Shown here one piece after another: positions 52,352 to 61,345 of a stretch of DNA of 64,000 nt (positions are counted from its first letter, which is position 1; every line of letters starts with the position of its first letter). The notes below the pieces were generated by a model, which searched no databases, was not told the DNA's origin, and saw only the letters and a program-made list of their open reading frames with translations. The stretch is from Pseudothermotoga_B sp051235805 (GTDB lineage: Bacteria > Thermotogota > Thermotogae > Thermotogales > DSM-5069). Position numbers and translations under genes: made by a program. The stretch lies in the NCBI RefSeq assembly GCF_051235805.1, contig NZ_JBPNXV010000001.1, forward strand, positions 1,550,001-1,614,000, in the 5' to 3' direction.

Positions 52352-53278
52352 TTGACTCACCTATCTTCCAAGATGCGTAAAAGCTCTTCTAAAAGAACTC
52401 TTGAAAGAAGAACAGGGGCAGGGCACATGTTCCTTGCCCCTGCTTTGGTCTTTTACTCGCTTTTCTTCATCTATCCTGTCTTTTTTTCCTTCGTTGTCTC
52501 GACGAAGAGGTGGAATATGTTAGTCCCACTGTCAAGGGCACGAACTGTGGGGTTTTCAGAGTACTCCTATTTGCTGAAGGATCAGATGTTCTTGGGTGTT
52601 TTGGGAAATACACTCCTGTATGCCTTGGCAACAGTTTCTCTCACAATAGTTATTGCTCTCATTCTTGCGGTTTTGATAAACAATGCAAAACTGTCAGTTC
52701 TTTGGAGGTTCATCTACTTTGCACCAGTTGTAACTCCACAGGTTGCTATAGGCACAATCTGGGGTTATCTTTATAGGCCAAACAATGGTCTTTTCAACTC
52801 GATTCTCAAAATCTTTGGCATTAGACCGATCTACTGGTTAACAGACGCAAATGTAGCTCTCATATCGATAATTATCACAGCAATATGGGCGGGTATTGGC
52901 GGCTCGATGTTGATCATAACTGCAGGCTTGAAAAATATACCACAAGACTACTACGATGCTGCCAAGATCGATGGTGCTGGACCGTTCAGACAGTTCTTTC
53001 ATATTACCGTCCCTTTACTATCTCCTACCCTACTCTTTCTAACTGCGACGGGGTTCATAGGAGCTTGGCAGGTCTTTGATCTACCGTTTACGATGGGGAG
53101 GAACGCACCTGCAAGAAGTGTGATGACAGTGTCTTGGTATGTCTATGAAACAGCATTTCAGTCGTTGAGGATGGGAAGGGCATCTGCTGGGGCTTTCCTG
53201 CTCTTTTGTGTGATCTTTGGTTTCACGTTGTTCATTCTCTGGGTTTTCAGGCGTGGAGGTATCAAAGGATATGAATAG
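52352..53278 (+). CDS. Sugar ABC transporter permease (MalF type)
   Basis: About 308 residues with six helices and the EAA loop DYYDAAKIDGAGPFRQFFHIT. TTG 52352 is favoured because AGAGGAG lies 8 nt upstream; an ATG at 52334 overlapping the binding-protein stop by 4 nt (ATGA) is the alternative. Pairs with the permease that overlaps its 3' end. Confidence 0.92.
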   Translation: MTHLSSKMRKSSSKRTLERRTGAGHMFLAPALVFYSLFFIYPVFFSFVVSTKRWNMLVPLSRARTVGFSEYSYLLKDQMFLGVLGNTLLYALATVSLTIVIALILAVLINNAKLSVLWRFIYFAPVVTPQVAIGTIWGYLYRPNNGLFNSILKIFGIRPIYWLTDANVALISIIITAIWAGIGGSMLIITAGLKNIPQDYYDAAKIDGAGPFRQFFHITVPLLSPTLLFLTATGFIGAWQVFDLPFTMGRNAPARSVMTVSWYVYETAFQSLRMGRASAGAFLLFCVIFGFTLFILWVFRRGGIKGYE

Positions 53279-54119
53279 AAAAAAGACGATGAAAATCTTT
53301 CTCGAGATAGTCAGATACGTGATCATAGTTTTTGGCGCTTTTTGGATGATACTGCCGTTTTTTTGGCTGTTCTCAGCCTCTCTCATGACTCCCCAAGAAC
53401 TGATGTCTGATACTCCAAAATGGCTGCCCGAAAAACCGCAGTGGGGTAATTATCTACAAGTACTGAAAAAGATACCGATACTGACTTATTACAGAAACAG
53501 CCTCATAGTTGCCGGTTCCGTGACATTACTCGTCATTCTCACGAGTTCCATGACAGGTTTTGCCTTCGCAAAACTCAGGTTTTTCGGCAGAAAGATTCTC
53601 TTCAGTTTCGTCCTTTCAACTATGATGTTCCCTGTCTTCATATTTCTGATACCCGTATACTACCTCATGAAACTCTTTGGTTGGTTGAACAGTTATTTGT
53701 CACTCATTGTTCCTTTTGCGGTCAGTGGTTATGGAATATTTTTGATGAGACAGTTTATAATGACCATTCCTGATGAACTGTTAGATTGCGCAAGATTAGA
53801 TGGTGCAAAAGAATTCAAAATCTACACGAGAATAATCCTGCCTTTGATTAAGCCAGCCTTGGCAACGCTTGCGATACTCACCTTCATCGGTCAGTGGAAC
53901 TCCTTCTTGTGGCCACTGATAGTCACATCAACAGCTCAAAGACTTATGACTCTACCTGTGGGTATATCAAGGTTGTCATTGGCATTCTCCACGGTAGAAA
54001 CGCAACATTTGATATTAACGGCACTCGTCTATCAAGTGATCCCAATGGTTGTTCTGTTCTTGTACCTGCAGAGATATTACATCCGCGGCTTTGTACTAAG
54101 TGGCTTTGGAAATCTGTAG
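53271..54119 (+). CDS. Sugar ABC transporter permease (MalG type)
   Basis: 282 residues. The MalG-type EAA loop is ELLDCARLDGAKEFKIYTRI, and the C-terminus YYIRGFVLSGFG is typical of the family. ATG 53271 follows AAAGGAT and overlaps the previous stop by 8 nt. No ATPase gene is present in the operon, so a shared MsmK/MalK-like ATPase elsewhere is expected. Confidence 0.92.
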   Translation: MNRKKTMKIFLEIVRYVIIVFGAFWMILPFFWLFSASLMTPQELMSDTPKWLPEKPQWGNYLQVLKKIPILTYYRNSLIVAGSVTLLVILTSSMTGFAFAKLRFFGRKILFSFVLSTMMFPVFIFLIPVYYLMKLFGWLNSYLSLIVPFAVSGYGIFLMRQFIMTIPDELLDCARLDGAKEFKIYTRIILPLIKPALATLAILTFIGQWNSFLWPLIVTSTAQRLMTLPVGISRLSLAFSTVETQHLILTALVYQVIPMVVLFLYLQRYYIRGFVLSGFGNL

Positions 54120-54126
54120 TCTTCAG

Positions 54127-54155
54127 CTAACAATTCGGCTACGATGCAGTATAAT
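54127..54155 (+). promoter_or_regulatory. Putative promoter of the M24-like/SDH gene pair
   Basis: CTAACA (54127-54132), 17-bp spacer, perfect TATAAT (54150-54155), 17 bp before the ATG. Confidence 0.4.
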
Positions 54156-54172
54156 ATCTTTGGGTGATGTAA

Positions 54173-55288
54173 ATGGTAAGGGCTTTGTTCAAAGCAAGAG
54201 TACAGCTTCTGAGGAACTTCATTAAACAAAAAGGTTTTGATGGCATACTTCTAAGCAGATGTGACAACTTTGCCTGGTTCACCTTTGGAGCACGTAATCA
54301 TATCACTCTCAACACAGAGGTAGGATCTGCCCATATATTTGTAAACGACGAGAGTGTATACCTTCTCACTAATAACATTGAAAGAAAACGCATTGAAACA
54401 GAAGAACTCCACGAAGATATTCTTTCGGAAATCGAGGTTGCCGAATACCTATGGTCGAAGAATATGGTTGAAGTTCTCAAACCCTTCACCGCGGGTAAGA
54501 AGATCATTTCTGACACAGGTATGCTCGATACAGTGAACTGCAAAGCACAGATCGACCAGCTGAGATACACACTCACTGAATTCGAACTGAATGTCTATCA
54601 GGATCTTGGAAGAACTTGTGACCACGTTTTAAACCAGCAGATGAAGGAATTGAACCCCAAGATGACAGAACTCGAGGTCCAAGGCATGGTCTACAGATCA
54701 CTTGCAAGAGAAGGTATCGAACCGATCTTCGTAATGGTCAGCGGTGAAGAAAGTGCGAAACTTTATAGACATAACCTTCCGCGGAATGTCCTTCTGGGAA
54801 AGAAAGTTTTTGTGAGCATCTGTGCGCGAAAAAGAGGGTTGGTTGTCTCTCTGACAAGGTCTGTTCTGTTCGAGAAAGATCAAAGTTTGATCGAACAACA
54901 CAAGCAGAATTGTTATGTGGACGCAGTTGCAATTGCAAACTCAAAAGTTGGCGTGAAACTCAGCACAGTTTTTGAGAAGATCAAGCAAGCTTATGCAGAG
55001 GTTGGCAGACCTTATGAATGGATGCTCCACCACCAAGGTGGTCTCGCGGGGTACAACGCAAGGGAGATTGTGGCAAACGAATCAACAGATTATGAGTTGA
55101 GGATAGGCAACGTCCTTGCCTGGAATCCAACGGTCACGGGAACAAAATCGGAAGACACTGTCGCTCTGACCCAAGAAGGGCTTAAGATAATAAGTTATTT
55201 CGAAGACAGTGATTGGCCATATCTTGAATTTAAATTAGAAGGCACAACTATGAAAAGACCAGACCTCTTGATTTTGGAGAGAAGGTGA
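54173..55288 (+). CDS. M24 (pita-bread fold) protein lacking most metal ligands
   Basis: 371 residues with the two-domain creatinase/prolidase architecture (N-terminal domain to about 140, then pita-bread). Compared with the M24 motif set, the first Asp is Ser (FVSICARKRG), the second Asp is Ser (VVSLTRS), and the first Glu is Asn (LAWNPTV). The His (HHQGG) and the last Glu (SEDTVALTQEG) remain. With three of five metal ligands gone, a metallopeptidase activity is unlikely; a metal-free creatinase-like hydrolase or a binding role is possible. Only 4 nt separate it from the serine proteinase gene, so they are co-expressed. Confidence 0.8.
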   Translation: MVRALFKARVQLLRNFIKQKGFDGILLSRCDNFAWFTFGARNHITLNTEVGSAHIFVNDESVYLLTNNIERKRIETEELHEDILSEIEVAEYLWSKNMVEVLKPFTAGKKIISDTGMLDTVNCKAQIDQLRYTLTEFELNVYQDLGRTCDHVLNQQMKELNPKMTELEVQGMVYRSLAREGIEPIFVMVSGEESAKLYRHNLPRNVLLGKKVFVSICARKRGLVVSLTRSVLFEKDQSLIEQHKQNCYVDAVAIANSKVGVKLSTVFEKIKQAYAEVGRPYEWMLHHQGGLAGYNAREIVANESTDYELRIGNVLAWNPTVTGTKSEDTVALTQEGLKIISYFEDSDWPYLEFKLEGTTMKRPDLLILERR

Positions 55289-55292
55289 AAAG

Positions 55293-56144
55293 ATGTGGTC
55301 TTCTTTCATATTCGAAATCTTCTGGATGATTTTGATCCTGAGTTTTTTCATACCCTTTATTCGTGCGAATATGCAGAGATCTATGAGAGAAGCACTGATA
55401 AGACAGATCGAAACAAAGAGAAAGAGTAGAGTTATAACATTGATTCACAGACAAGAGTCAATGAGCTTTTTTGGACTGACATTTGGTAGGTACATAAACA
55501 TCGAAGACTCCGAAGAGATACTTCGAGCTATCAAGTTAACTCCAAACGAAATGCCAATAGATATAGTCTTACACACCCCTGGAGGGCTGGTTTTGGCAGC
55601 AGAACAGATCGCACGAGCTTTAGTCAAGCACCGTGGAAAGGTGACCGTTTTCGTGCCACACTACGCAATGTCTGGTGGGACACTGATAGCCCTTGCTGCG
55701 GATGAAATAGTCATGGATCCAAATGCAGTGTTGGGGCCACTTGATCCGCAGATTGGTGGTTACCCGGCACCATCTATACTCAGCGTGCTTGAAAAGAAAG
55801 ATATTAACGAAATAGACGATGAGACGCTCATATTGGCTGATGTGGCCAAAAAAGCTACGCAGCAAATGAAAGATTTCGTCACGTGCTTGCTCAAGGAAAA
55901 GGTGAATGAAGAAAAAGCTAAAGAACTTGCAGAAACTTTTTGTGGTGGGCAATGGACACATGACTATCCGATAACCATGGATCTACTCAAACAAATGAAC
56001 CTTCCTGTTTCAGATCAAATGCCTCAGGAGATCTATGGACTGATGGAGTTGTACAAACAAACGGAACAGCGCAGACCCTCTGTTCAGTACATTCCAGCCC
56101 CTTACAAGAGTGGTGAGCAGAACAACGCATCATCGAAGGGGTGA
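55293..56144 (+). CDS. SDH-type serine proteinase (ClpP/SppA superfamily), membrane-anchored
   Basis: 283 residues. An N-terminal helix (about 5-24) anchors it, followed by a ClpP/crotonase fold with LHTPGG (about 96-101) and the nucleophile in YAMSGGT (Ser about 125). It matches the serine dehydrogenase proteinase group, which is SppA-like. It may degrade membrane or signal-peptide fragments. AGGTGAAAAG precedes the ATG. Its stop abuts the stop of the convergent PBP gene with no gap. Confidence 0.87.
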   Translation: MWSSFIFEIFWMILILSFFIPFIRANMQRSMREALIRQIETKRKSRVITLIHRQESMSFFGLTFGRYINIEDSEEILRAIKLTPNEMPIDIVLHTPGGLVLAAEQIARALVKHRGKVTVFVPHYAMSGGTLIALAADEIVMDPNAVLGPLDPQIGGYPAPSILSVLEKKDINEIDDETLILADVAKKATQQMKDFVTCLLKEKVNEEKAKELAETFCGGQWTHDYPITMDLLKQMNLPVSDQMPQEIYGLMELYKQTEQRRPSVQYIPAPYKSGEQNNASSKG

Positions 56145-58061
56145 TCACCAGGAACGTGTGTCCTTGAGTCTTTCCCACAATCTACGTGCCAGTTCTTGAT
56201 CACTCTGGTTCAGTGAACTCAAAAGGTCGAGTACCATCTCGTTGGTCATCTGTTTAGTCAGTTCGATAAGAGTCTCTTCGGTTAGTTTCCCTTCGCCTAA
56301 CCACTGTATAATCTTTTCAACATCAAGGGTTGGCATGACATATGTGGCCCTTGGTCTACCTTTCAGCAAGACATTCCACTTCGGCAAAACACCGCTGTAA
56401 GAATATGAAGCGATGACTTTCGACCAAACTGGAGCTGCACTGAGACCACCAGTCAAGTTCGCCCCATCGACGGCTACTGCGAGTAGGATTTGGCTGTCAC
56501 CACCGATAAACCATGCGGTTTTGTCAGATGTACCTGTTTTGCCAGCCACTGGTACTTTCTGTCTTGCGTAAACACCTGTTCCCTGATCTACAACACGTTT
56601 CATTATATCTAACATGATTGAACTGGCGATTATCGTATCGTTTTTTCTGGCTTTGATGACGTTGAGAACTCTTGGTGAAGCCCTGTAAATGGTTCTGCCA
56701 AATGGATCTTCTATTCTATCTATTATGTACGGTTGCAGAACAACTCCACCGTTGAAGATTGCGGCATAAGCTTTGAGAAGCTCTTCGGGTGCGCTTTCAA
56801 CGGTTCCAAGGGCTACCGTTAGATCATCTGGATAATACCCCTTCAGCCGAAGCTCTTGTTGCAAAAAGCGTACTATTTTGTCTCTGCCCAACTGCATGAA
56901 AAGATTCACTGAAGGTATGTTTCTCGATTCTATCAGTGCCTGTGCAAAACTCACAGTGCCTTTGAACTGTTTATCAAAGTTCTCCGGAGCCCAGTCACCT
57001 ATGCGAATTGGCAAGTCTGTTAGCTTACTGTCGGCGGTCCAACCCTCGAGCAAAGCCAGATAGTAATAGAGTGGCTTTATCGAGGAACCAACCAATCTCT
57101 TACCTTCAGGATACGTCAAACCCACACCTTTGTAAAGACAGACGGCGCCACTAAATGGATCGAGTGCCTCCAAAACAGTATTCTGTTCAAACTGAGATGC
57201 ATTCTTCGATAGCACTGGATCGAGCGTGGTGTAGATCTTGTAACCCTGTCTGACCTCGCTGAGTCCCAAACCGATCGAGTTCAGTTCTCTGACGACTCTC
57301 CAAAACACTTCTTCGTCGAGATTTCGCACAGGTTTTTCCTTGAATGCCATCTTTTCAAGATTTGAAAAGACCTCTTGTAATTCCTCCTCTTTCAGATATC
57401 CATCTTCAATCATCCTGTTCAAAACTGTTTTCGCCTTCTTTTTGGAAAGCTCAGGATCTTTATATGGGTTGAAATTCTCAGGTGATCTTATGGTACCGAC
57501 CAAAATCGAGCTTTCCTCAAGACCTATTTCAGAAAGATCCTTTCCAAAGTAGTAGTTGGAGGCACTCGCAAGACCATACAAACCATTCCCCATGTAAGCC
57601 GAGTTTAGGTACATCTGCAAAATTTCGTCCTTGGTTCGAATTCTCTCAAGCCATAGAGCAATAAAAGCTTCTCTGATCTTTCTCTCCCAAGTTCTTTCCG
57701 TTGAAAGATAAAGAGTTCTTGCAACCTGCTGGGTGATTGTACTGGCACCTTGAGTTATTGAGCCACTGATCATATTCTGAATAAAAGCCCTTGTGATTCC
57801 AAAAAAATCGATCCCGAAATGTGATAGAAAATTTTTGTCTTCAGAGGCGAAGAGTGCGTTTATCAGAACAGGTGGTACCTGAGATATATCTTTCCAGAAA
57901 GATCTGGAAAGAACAACAGGCGAGCCGTCTCTGTAGAAGATGATGAGTCCCGTGGGGAGTCGAGATTCAGGTGGTTCAAGGTCTTTCACACTCAGAGAGT
58001 AACCTGCCCAAAGCCCAACCAAAGATATGACCATTCCCAGAAAAAAGGCTATCTTCCTCAC
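56145..58061 (-). CDS. Class A penicillin-binding protein (PBP1A type)
   Basis: About 638 residues. N-terminal transmembrane helix; GT51 transglycosylase domain (about 35-215) with EDKNFLSHFGID, GASTITQQ and the catalytic Glu in EDKN; transpeptidase domain with SSIKP (SxxK, about 332), SRN (SxN) and KTGTS. It polymerises and cross-links peptidoglycan. GTG 58061 is favoured because AGAGGGG lies 8 nt upstream; it directly follows the ogt stop. Lacks a long C-terminal extension. Confidence 0.93.
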   Translation of the reverse strand: MRKIAFFLGMVISLVGLWAGYSLSVKDLEPPESRLPTGLIIFYRDGSPVVLSRSFWKDISQVPPVLINALFASEDKNFLSHFGIDFFGITRAFIQNMISGSITQGASTITQQVARTLYLSTERTWERKIREAFIALWLERIRTKDEILQMYLNSAYMGNGLYGLASASNYYFGKDLSEIGLEESSILVGTIRSPENFNPYKDPELSKKKAKTVLNRMIEDGYLKEEELQEVFSNLEKMAFKEKPVRNLDEEVFWRVVRELNSIGLGLSEVRQGYKIYTTLDPVLSKNASQFEQNTVLEALDPFSGAVCLYKGVGLTYPEGKRLVGSSIKPLYYYLALLEGWTADSKLTDLPIRIGDWAPENFDKQFKGTVSFAQALIESRNIPSVNLFMQLGRDKIVRFLQQELRLKGYYPDDLTVALGTVESAPEELLKAYAAIFNGGVVLQPYIIDRIEDPFGRTIYRASPRVLNVIKARKNDTIIASSIMLDIMKRVVDQGTGVYARQKVPVAGKTGTSDKTAWFIGGDSQILLAVAVDGANLTGGLSAAPVWSKVIASYSYSGVLPKWNVLLKGRPRATYVMPTLDVEKIIQWLGEGKLTEETLIELTKQMTNEMVLDLLSSLNQSDQELARRLWERLKDTRSW

Positions 58062-58489
58062 AGACTGCACCCCTCTGTCTCGAGCAACATTTTTTTCCAG
58101 TCTAAACCACCCGTGAAGCCACCCAAGGAGTTCTTGCCAACTACTCTATGACATGGGAAATATACAGGCAAAGGATTTGCCTTAAGTGCTTGACCAATCG
58201 CTCTGGGTGAAGTTCCAAGTTTGATCGCTAAGTCTTTGTAAGTAATCGTTTGGCCATACGGTATCTTCCTAAGCGCATACCATACTCTTTTCTGAAACTC
58301 TGTACCTGATACCTTCACTTGAAAAGTCAGATCCTTCTTCACACCGCGAAGATAATCTAAAATCTGTTCAAAGATCATCTTGTCAATTTTTCCATCGCAC
58401 GTTCTGTTGAATTCTATCCTCACAACATACCCGTCTTCTTCACAAATACAAAGAGCGCCACATCTTGTTACAACAGATTGACAGTTCAT
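58058..58489 (-). CDS. ogt: Methylated-DNA-protein-cysteine methyltransferase
   Basis: 143 residues. The acceptor Cys is in PCHRVVGKN (about 113) and the helix-turn-helix arginine finger in SPRAIGQALKANP. It repairs O6-alkylguanine and related lesions by stoichiometric transfer. GAGGG lies 7 nt before ATG 58489. Translationally coupled to the PBP1A gene downstream. Confidence 0.93.
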   Translation of the reverse strand: MNCQSVVTRCGALCICEEDGYVVRIEFNRTCDGKIDKMIFEQILDYLRGVKKDLTFQVKVSGTEFQKRVWYALRKIPYGQTITYKDLAIKLGTSPRAIGQALKANPLPVYFPCHRVVGKNSLGGFTGGLDWKKMLLETEGCSL

Positions 58490-58533
58490 CACTCTACCCT
58501 CTTTCTCTGTGATAATATTCGTGGGTGATCACC

Positions 58534-59532
58534 GTGCGAAAAAGATTTCGAGAACTTGGTTTGAGTTTTGGCAGGCTTCAGCCTGCAGAAAAGAATCTTA
58601 TCACAGACGTTGGAAAAATCAAAGTAGGCCACGTGACACTCTGTTACGATAGACCTTCGATCGTGAGAACTGGTGTGACTGCAATCGTGCCAGAAAATGT
58701 TTTTGAAAGACCGTTGAGTGCTGCATGTGCTGTATTGAATGGCTTTGGCAAATCTGTCGGGTTGCTGCAGGTGGAAGAACTTGGACAGTTAGAGACTCCC
58801 ATTCTCTTGACGAACACTTTGAGTGTTGGAACGGTTTTTCAAGGCGTGGTTCACTACATGAGCACTAAGTATAAATTCAGAACGCTCAACCCTGTGGTTT
58901 GTGAATGCAACGATGGTTTTCTCAACGACATACTCTATCCTGCTGTGAAACCAGAAGATGTCTTTAAAGCCATTGAACTGGCTTCTGAAGATTTCGAACT
59001 GGGTAGTGTTGGTGCAGGAACTGGCATGACAACCTTTGGCTTCAAGGGAGGCATAGGTAGTTCATCAAGAAAGTTGAAGGACAATTTCAGAATGGGCGTA
59101 CTCGTCTTGGCAAACTTTGGTTCTTACGAAGACTTAGTCATTCTTGGCTCGAGGGCATCAGAGTATGTGAGAGCTGGGATAGAAAGAAAAGAAGAAAGTG
59201 GCTCAATCATAATCGTAGTCGCAACTGATATGCCACTCGATTCGAGACAGTTGAAACGAATTGCAAGGCATTCATTCCTTGCCCTGGGAATGCTCGGTGC
59301 ACCGGGTTATCATTCAAGTGGCGACATCTGCATAGCCTTCAGTACTTCAAAAGGAACGACAGAGGAGACAAGGGAGAACTTCGATTCACTCTTCAGAGCA
59401 GTCGTCGAATGTACCTATGAAGCCATATGTGACGCTCTATTCTGTGCAGAAACGGTGAATGGATTTTTGGGAAGCGCAACAGCAATGCCAACCGAATGGG
59501 TGATAGAATGTAGCAGGAGGGACAGATTTTGA
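58534..59532 (+). CDS. P1/DmpA-family peptidase (S58, Ntn-type)
   Basis: About 332 residues. Conserved start NLITDVGKIKVGHVTL, the autocleavage Gly-Ser site in KGGIGSSSRKL (nucleophile Ser, about 174), and NDGFLNDI. The proenzyme is expected to self-cleave into two chains. Members are L-aminopeptidase/D-esterase or beta-aminopeptidases. GTG 58534 is favoured with GGTGAT 4 nt upstream over GTG 58525. Its stop overlaps the lepA start. Cytoplasmic; fits the peptide-degrading theme of the window. Confidence 0.88.
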   Translation: MRKRFRELGLSFGRLQPAEKNLITDVGKIKVGHVTLCYDRPSIVRTGVTAIVPENVFERPLSAACAVLNGFGKSVGLLQVEELGQLETPILLTNTLSVGTVFQGVVHYMSTKYKFRTLNPVVCECNDGFLNDILYPAVKPEDVFKAIELASEDFELGSVGAGTGMTTFGFKGGIGSSSRKLKDNFRMGVLVLANFGSYEDLVILGSRASEYVRAGIERKEESGSIIIVVATDMPLDSRQLKRIARHSFLALGMLGAPGYHSSGDICIAFSTSKGTTEETRENFDSLFRAVVECTYEAICDALFCAETVNGFLGSATAMPTEWVIECSRRDRF

Positions 59533-61340
59533 AAGACACCGAACTGATAAGAAACATCTGTATCATCGCTCATATAGATCACGGTAAGACAACCTTCGTT
59601 GATCGAATATTGGAACTGACAAAGAGCGTCGATCCAAGACTGATGCACGAGCAATTCCTCGATCAAATGGAGATCGAAAGAGAGCGTGGCATTACCATAA
59701 AGGCACAGCCTGTGAAGGTTCTTTACCAGTATGGCGATAAAGAGTACGAAATAAACATCATAGACACACCTGGTCATGTGGATTTCTCATACGAAGTCAG
59801 CCGTAGCATGGCTGCATGTGAAGGAGCAGTCCTGCTCGTCGATGCCTCTCAAGGTGTTGAGGCACAGACCGTTGCTCACACATATCTGGCAATTGAAAAC
59901 GATCTTGATCTTGTTCCTGTGATGAACAAGATTGATCTACCTCATGCCAATATCGATGAAACAACAGACGAGTTGGTCAATCTGGTTGGTGTAGATCGAT
60001 CCGAAATCTTGAAGATGAGTGCCAAGACTGGCGAAGGCGTTAAAGATGTACTTGATGCGATAGTTCAGAGAATTCGTCCACCTAAAGGAGACTCGTCGAA
60101 ACCTTTAAAGGCTCTGATCTTCGATGCGAAATACGATAAGTATCGTGGAGTGATAGTCTATGTAAGGATCTTCGATGGTGTAATCAAAAAAGGAGACAAA
60201 ATCGCCATAATGTCTACCAATGAACAATACGAAGTAATAGAAGTTGGAATCTTTACGCCAGATATGAAACCAATCGATCAGCTTGGACCTGGTGAAGTTG
60301 GCTATATAATCGCCGGTATAAAGGAAGTGAGCCATGCAAAGGTTGGTGACACCATTACCAATGCTCTAACGCCAATCGAATCACCTCTGCCGGGGTACAA
60401 AGAAGTAAAACCGATGGTCTATGCTGGTATGTTCCCAGGCTTGCCCGAGTATTATGAAGAGCTGAAAAAATCCCTTGAGAAGCTCAAATTGAACGACTGG
60501 GCTCTGACCTTCGAACCAACACATTCTCCGGCTCTTGGCTTTGGCTTCCGCTGTGGTTTTCTTGGACTTCTGCACATGGATATAGTCAGGGAAAGACTCG
60601 AGAGAGAGTACGAGATGGCTGTCATCTTGACAGCACCCAACGTGGAATACAAGATACTCTTGAGCGATGGGCATACCGTTCTGATAAACGACCCAGCGAA
60701 ATTCCCAGACGAAGATTCTATTCAAAAGGTCTACGAACCCTTTGTGAAATTATCGGTGATAACCCCCACAGACTATGTTGGAGACATATTCACAAATCTT
60801 CAAAACGAGAGAAGGGCAACACTGCTACACACAGAGAATGCTGGAAAGAACAGGGTCATAATGCAGTTCAAGGTACCTCTTTCAGAGATCATCACAGACT
60901 TTTTTGACAAATTAAAGGCAATAAGTCACGGCTATGGCTCGATGGACTACGAATTTCTGGGATATGAAGAATCAGATGTGGTGAAGGTATCAATACTCGT
61001 TAACAAGGAACCTGTAGATGCTCTGGCAACGATCGTTCACAAGAGCAAAGCTTACAACGTTGCAAAGAAGCTGGTCGATAAACTTTCGGAGTTAATACCG
61101 CGCCATCAGTTTGAGATACCCGTTCAAGCAAAGGCGCACGGGAGAATCATCGCACGAGCTGATATAAAGGCACTTAGGAAAGATGTACTTGCAAAGTGTT
61201 ACGGTGGAGATGTGACCAGAAAGATGAAACTGCTCGAAAAACAAAAAGAAGGAAAGAAAAAACTCAGAGAGATAGGCCAAGTGACAATACCACAAGAAGC
61301 CTTCCTCGCGCTGTTAAAGATCGGCGAGGAAGAGCAGTAA
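59529..61340 (+). CDS. lepA: Elongation factor 4 (LepA)
   Basis: 603 residues. GTPase motifs AHIDHGKTT (about 14-22), DTPGHVD and NKID, then domains II, III, V and the LepA-specific C-terminal domain (RPDIK-like region: RADIKALRKDVLAKCYGGDVTRK). It acts on stalled or mistranslocated ribosomes. TTG start at 59529 with AGGAGGG upstream; overlaps the P1 peptidase stop (TTGA). Confidence 0.97.
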   Translation: MKDTELIRNICIIAHIDHGKTTFVDRILELTKSVDPRLMHEQFLDQMEIERERGITIKAQPVKVLYQYGDKEYEINIIDTPGHVDFSYEVSRSMAACEGAVLLVDASQGVEAQTVAHTYLAIENDLDLVPVMNKIDLPHANIDETTDELVNLVGVDRSEILKMSAKTGEGVKDVLDAIVQRIRPPKGDSSKPLKALIFDAKYDKYRGVIVYVRIFDGVIKKGDKIAIMSTNEQYEVIEVGIFTPDMKPIDQLGPGEVGYIIAGIKEVSHAKVGDTITNALTPIESPLPGYKEVKPMVYAGMFPGLPEYYEELKKSLEKLKLNDWALTFEPTHSPALGFGFRCGFLGLLHMDIVRERLEREYEMAVILTAPNVEYKILLSDGHTVLINDPAKFPDEDSIQKVYEPFVKLSVITPTDYVGDIFTNLQNERRATLLHTENAGKNRVIMQFKVPLSEIITDFFDKLKAISHGYGSMDYEFLGYEESDVVKVSILVNKEPVDALATIVHKSKAYNVAKKLVDKLSELIPRHQFEIPVQAKAHGRIIARADIKALRKDVLAKCYGGDVTRKMKLLEKQKEGKKKLREIGQVTIPQEAFLALLKIGEEEQ

Positions 61341-61345
61341 ACTTT

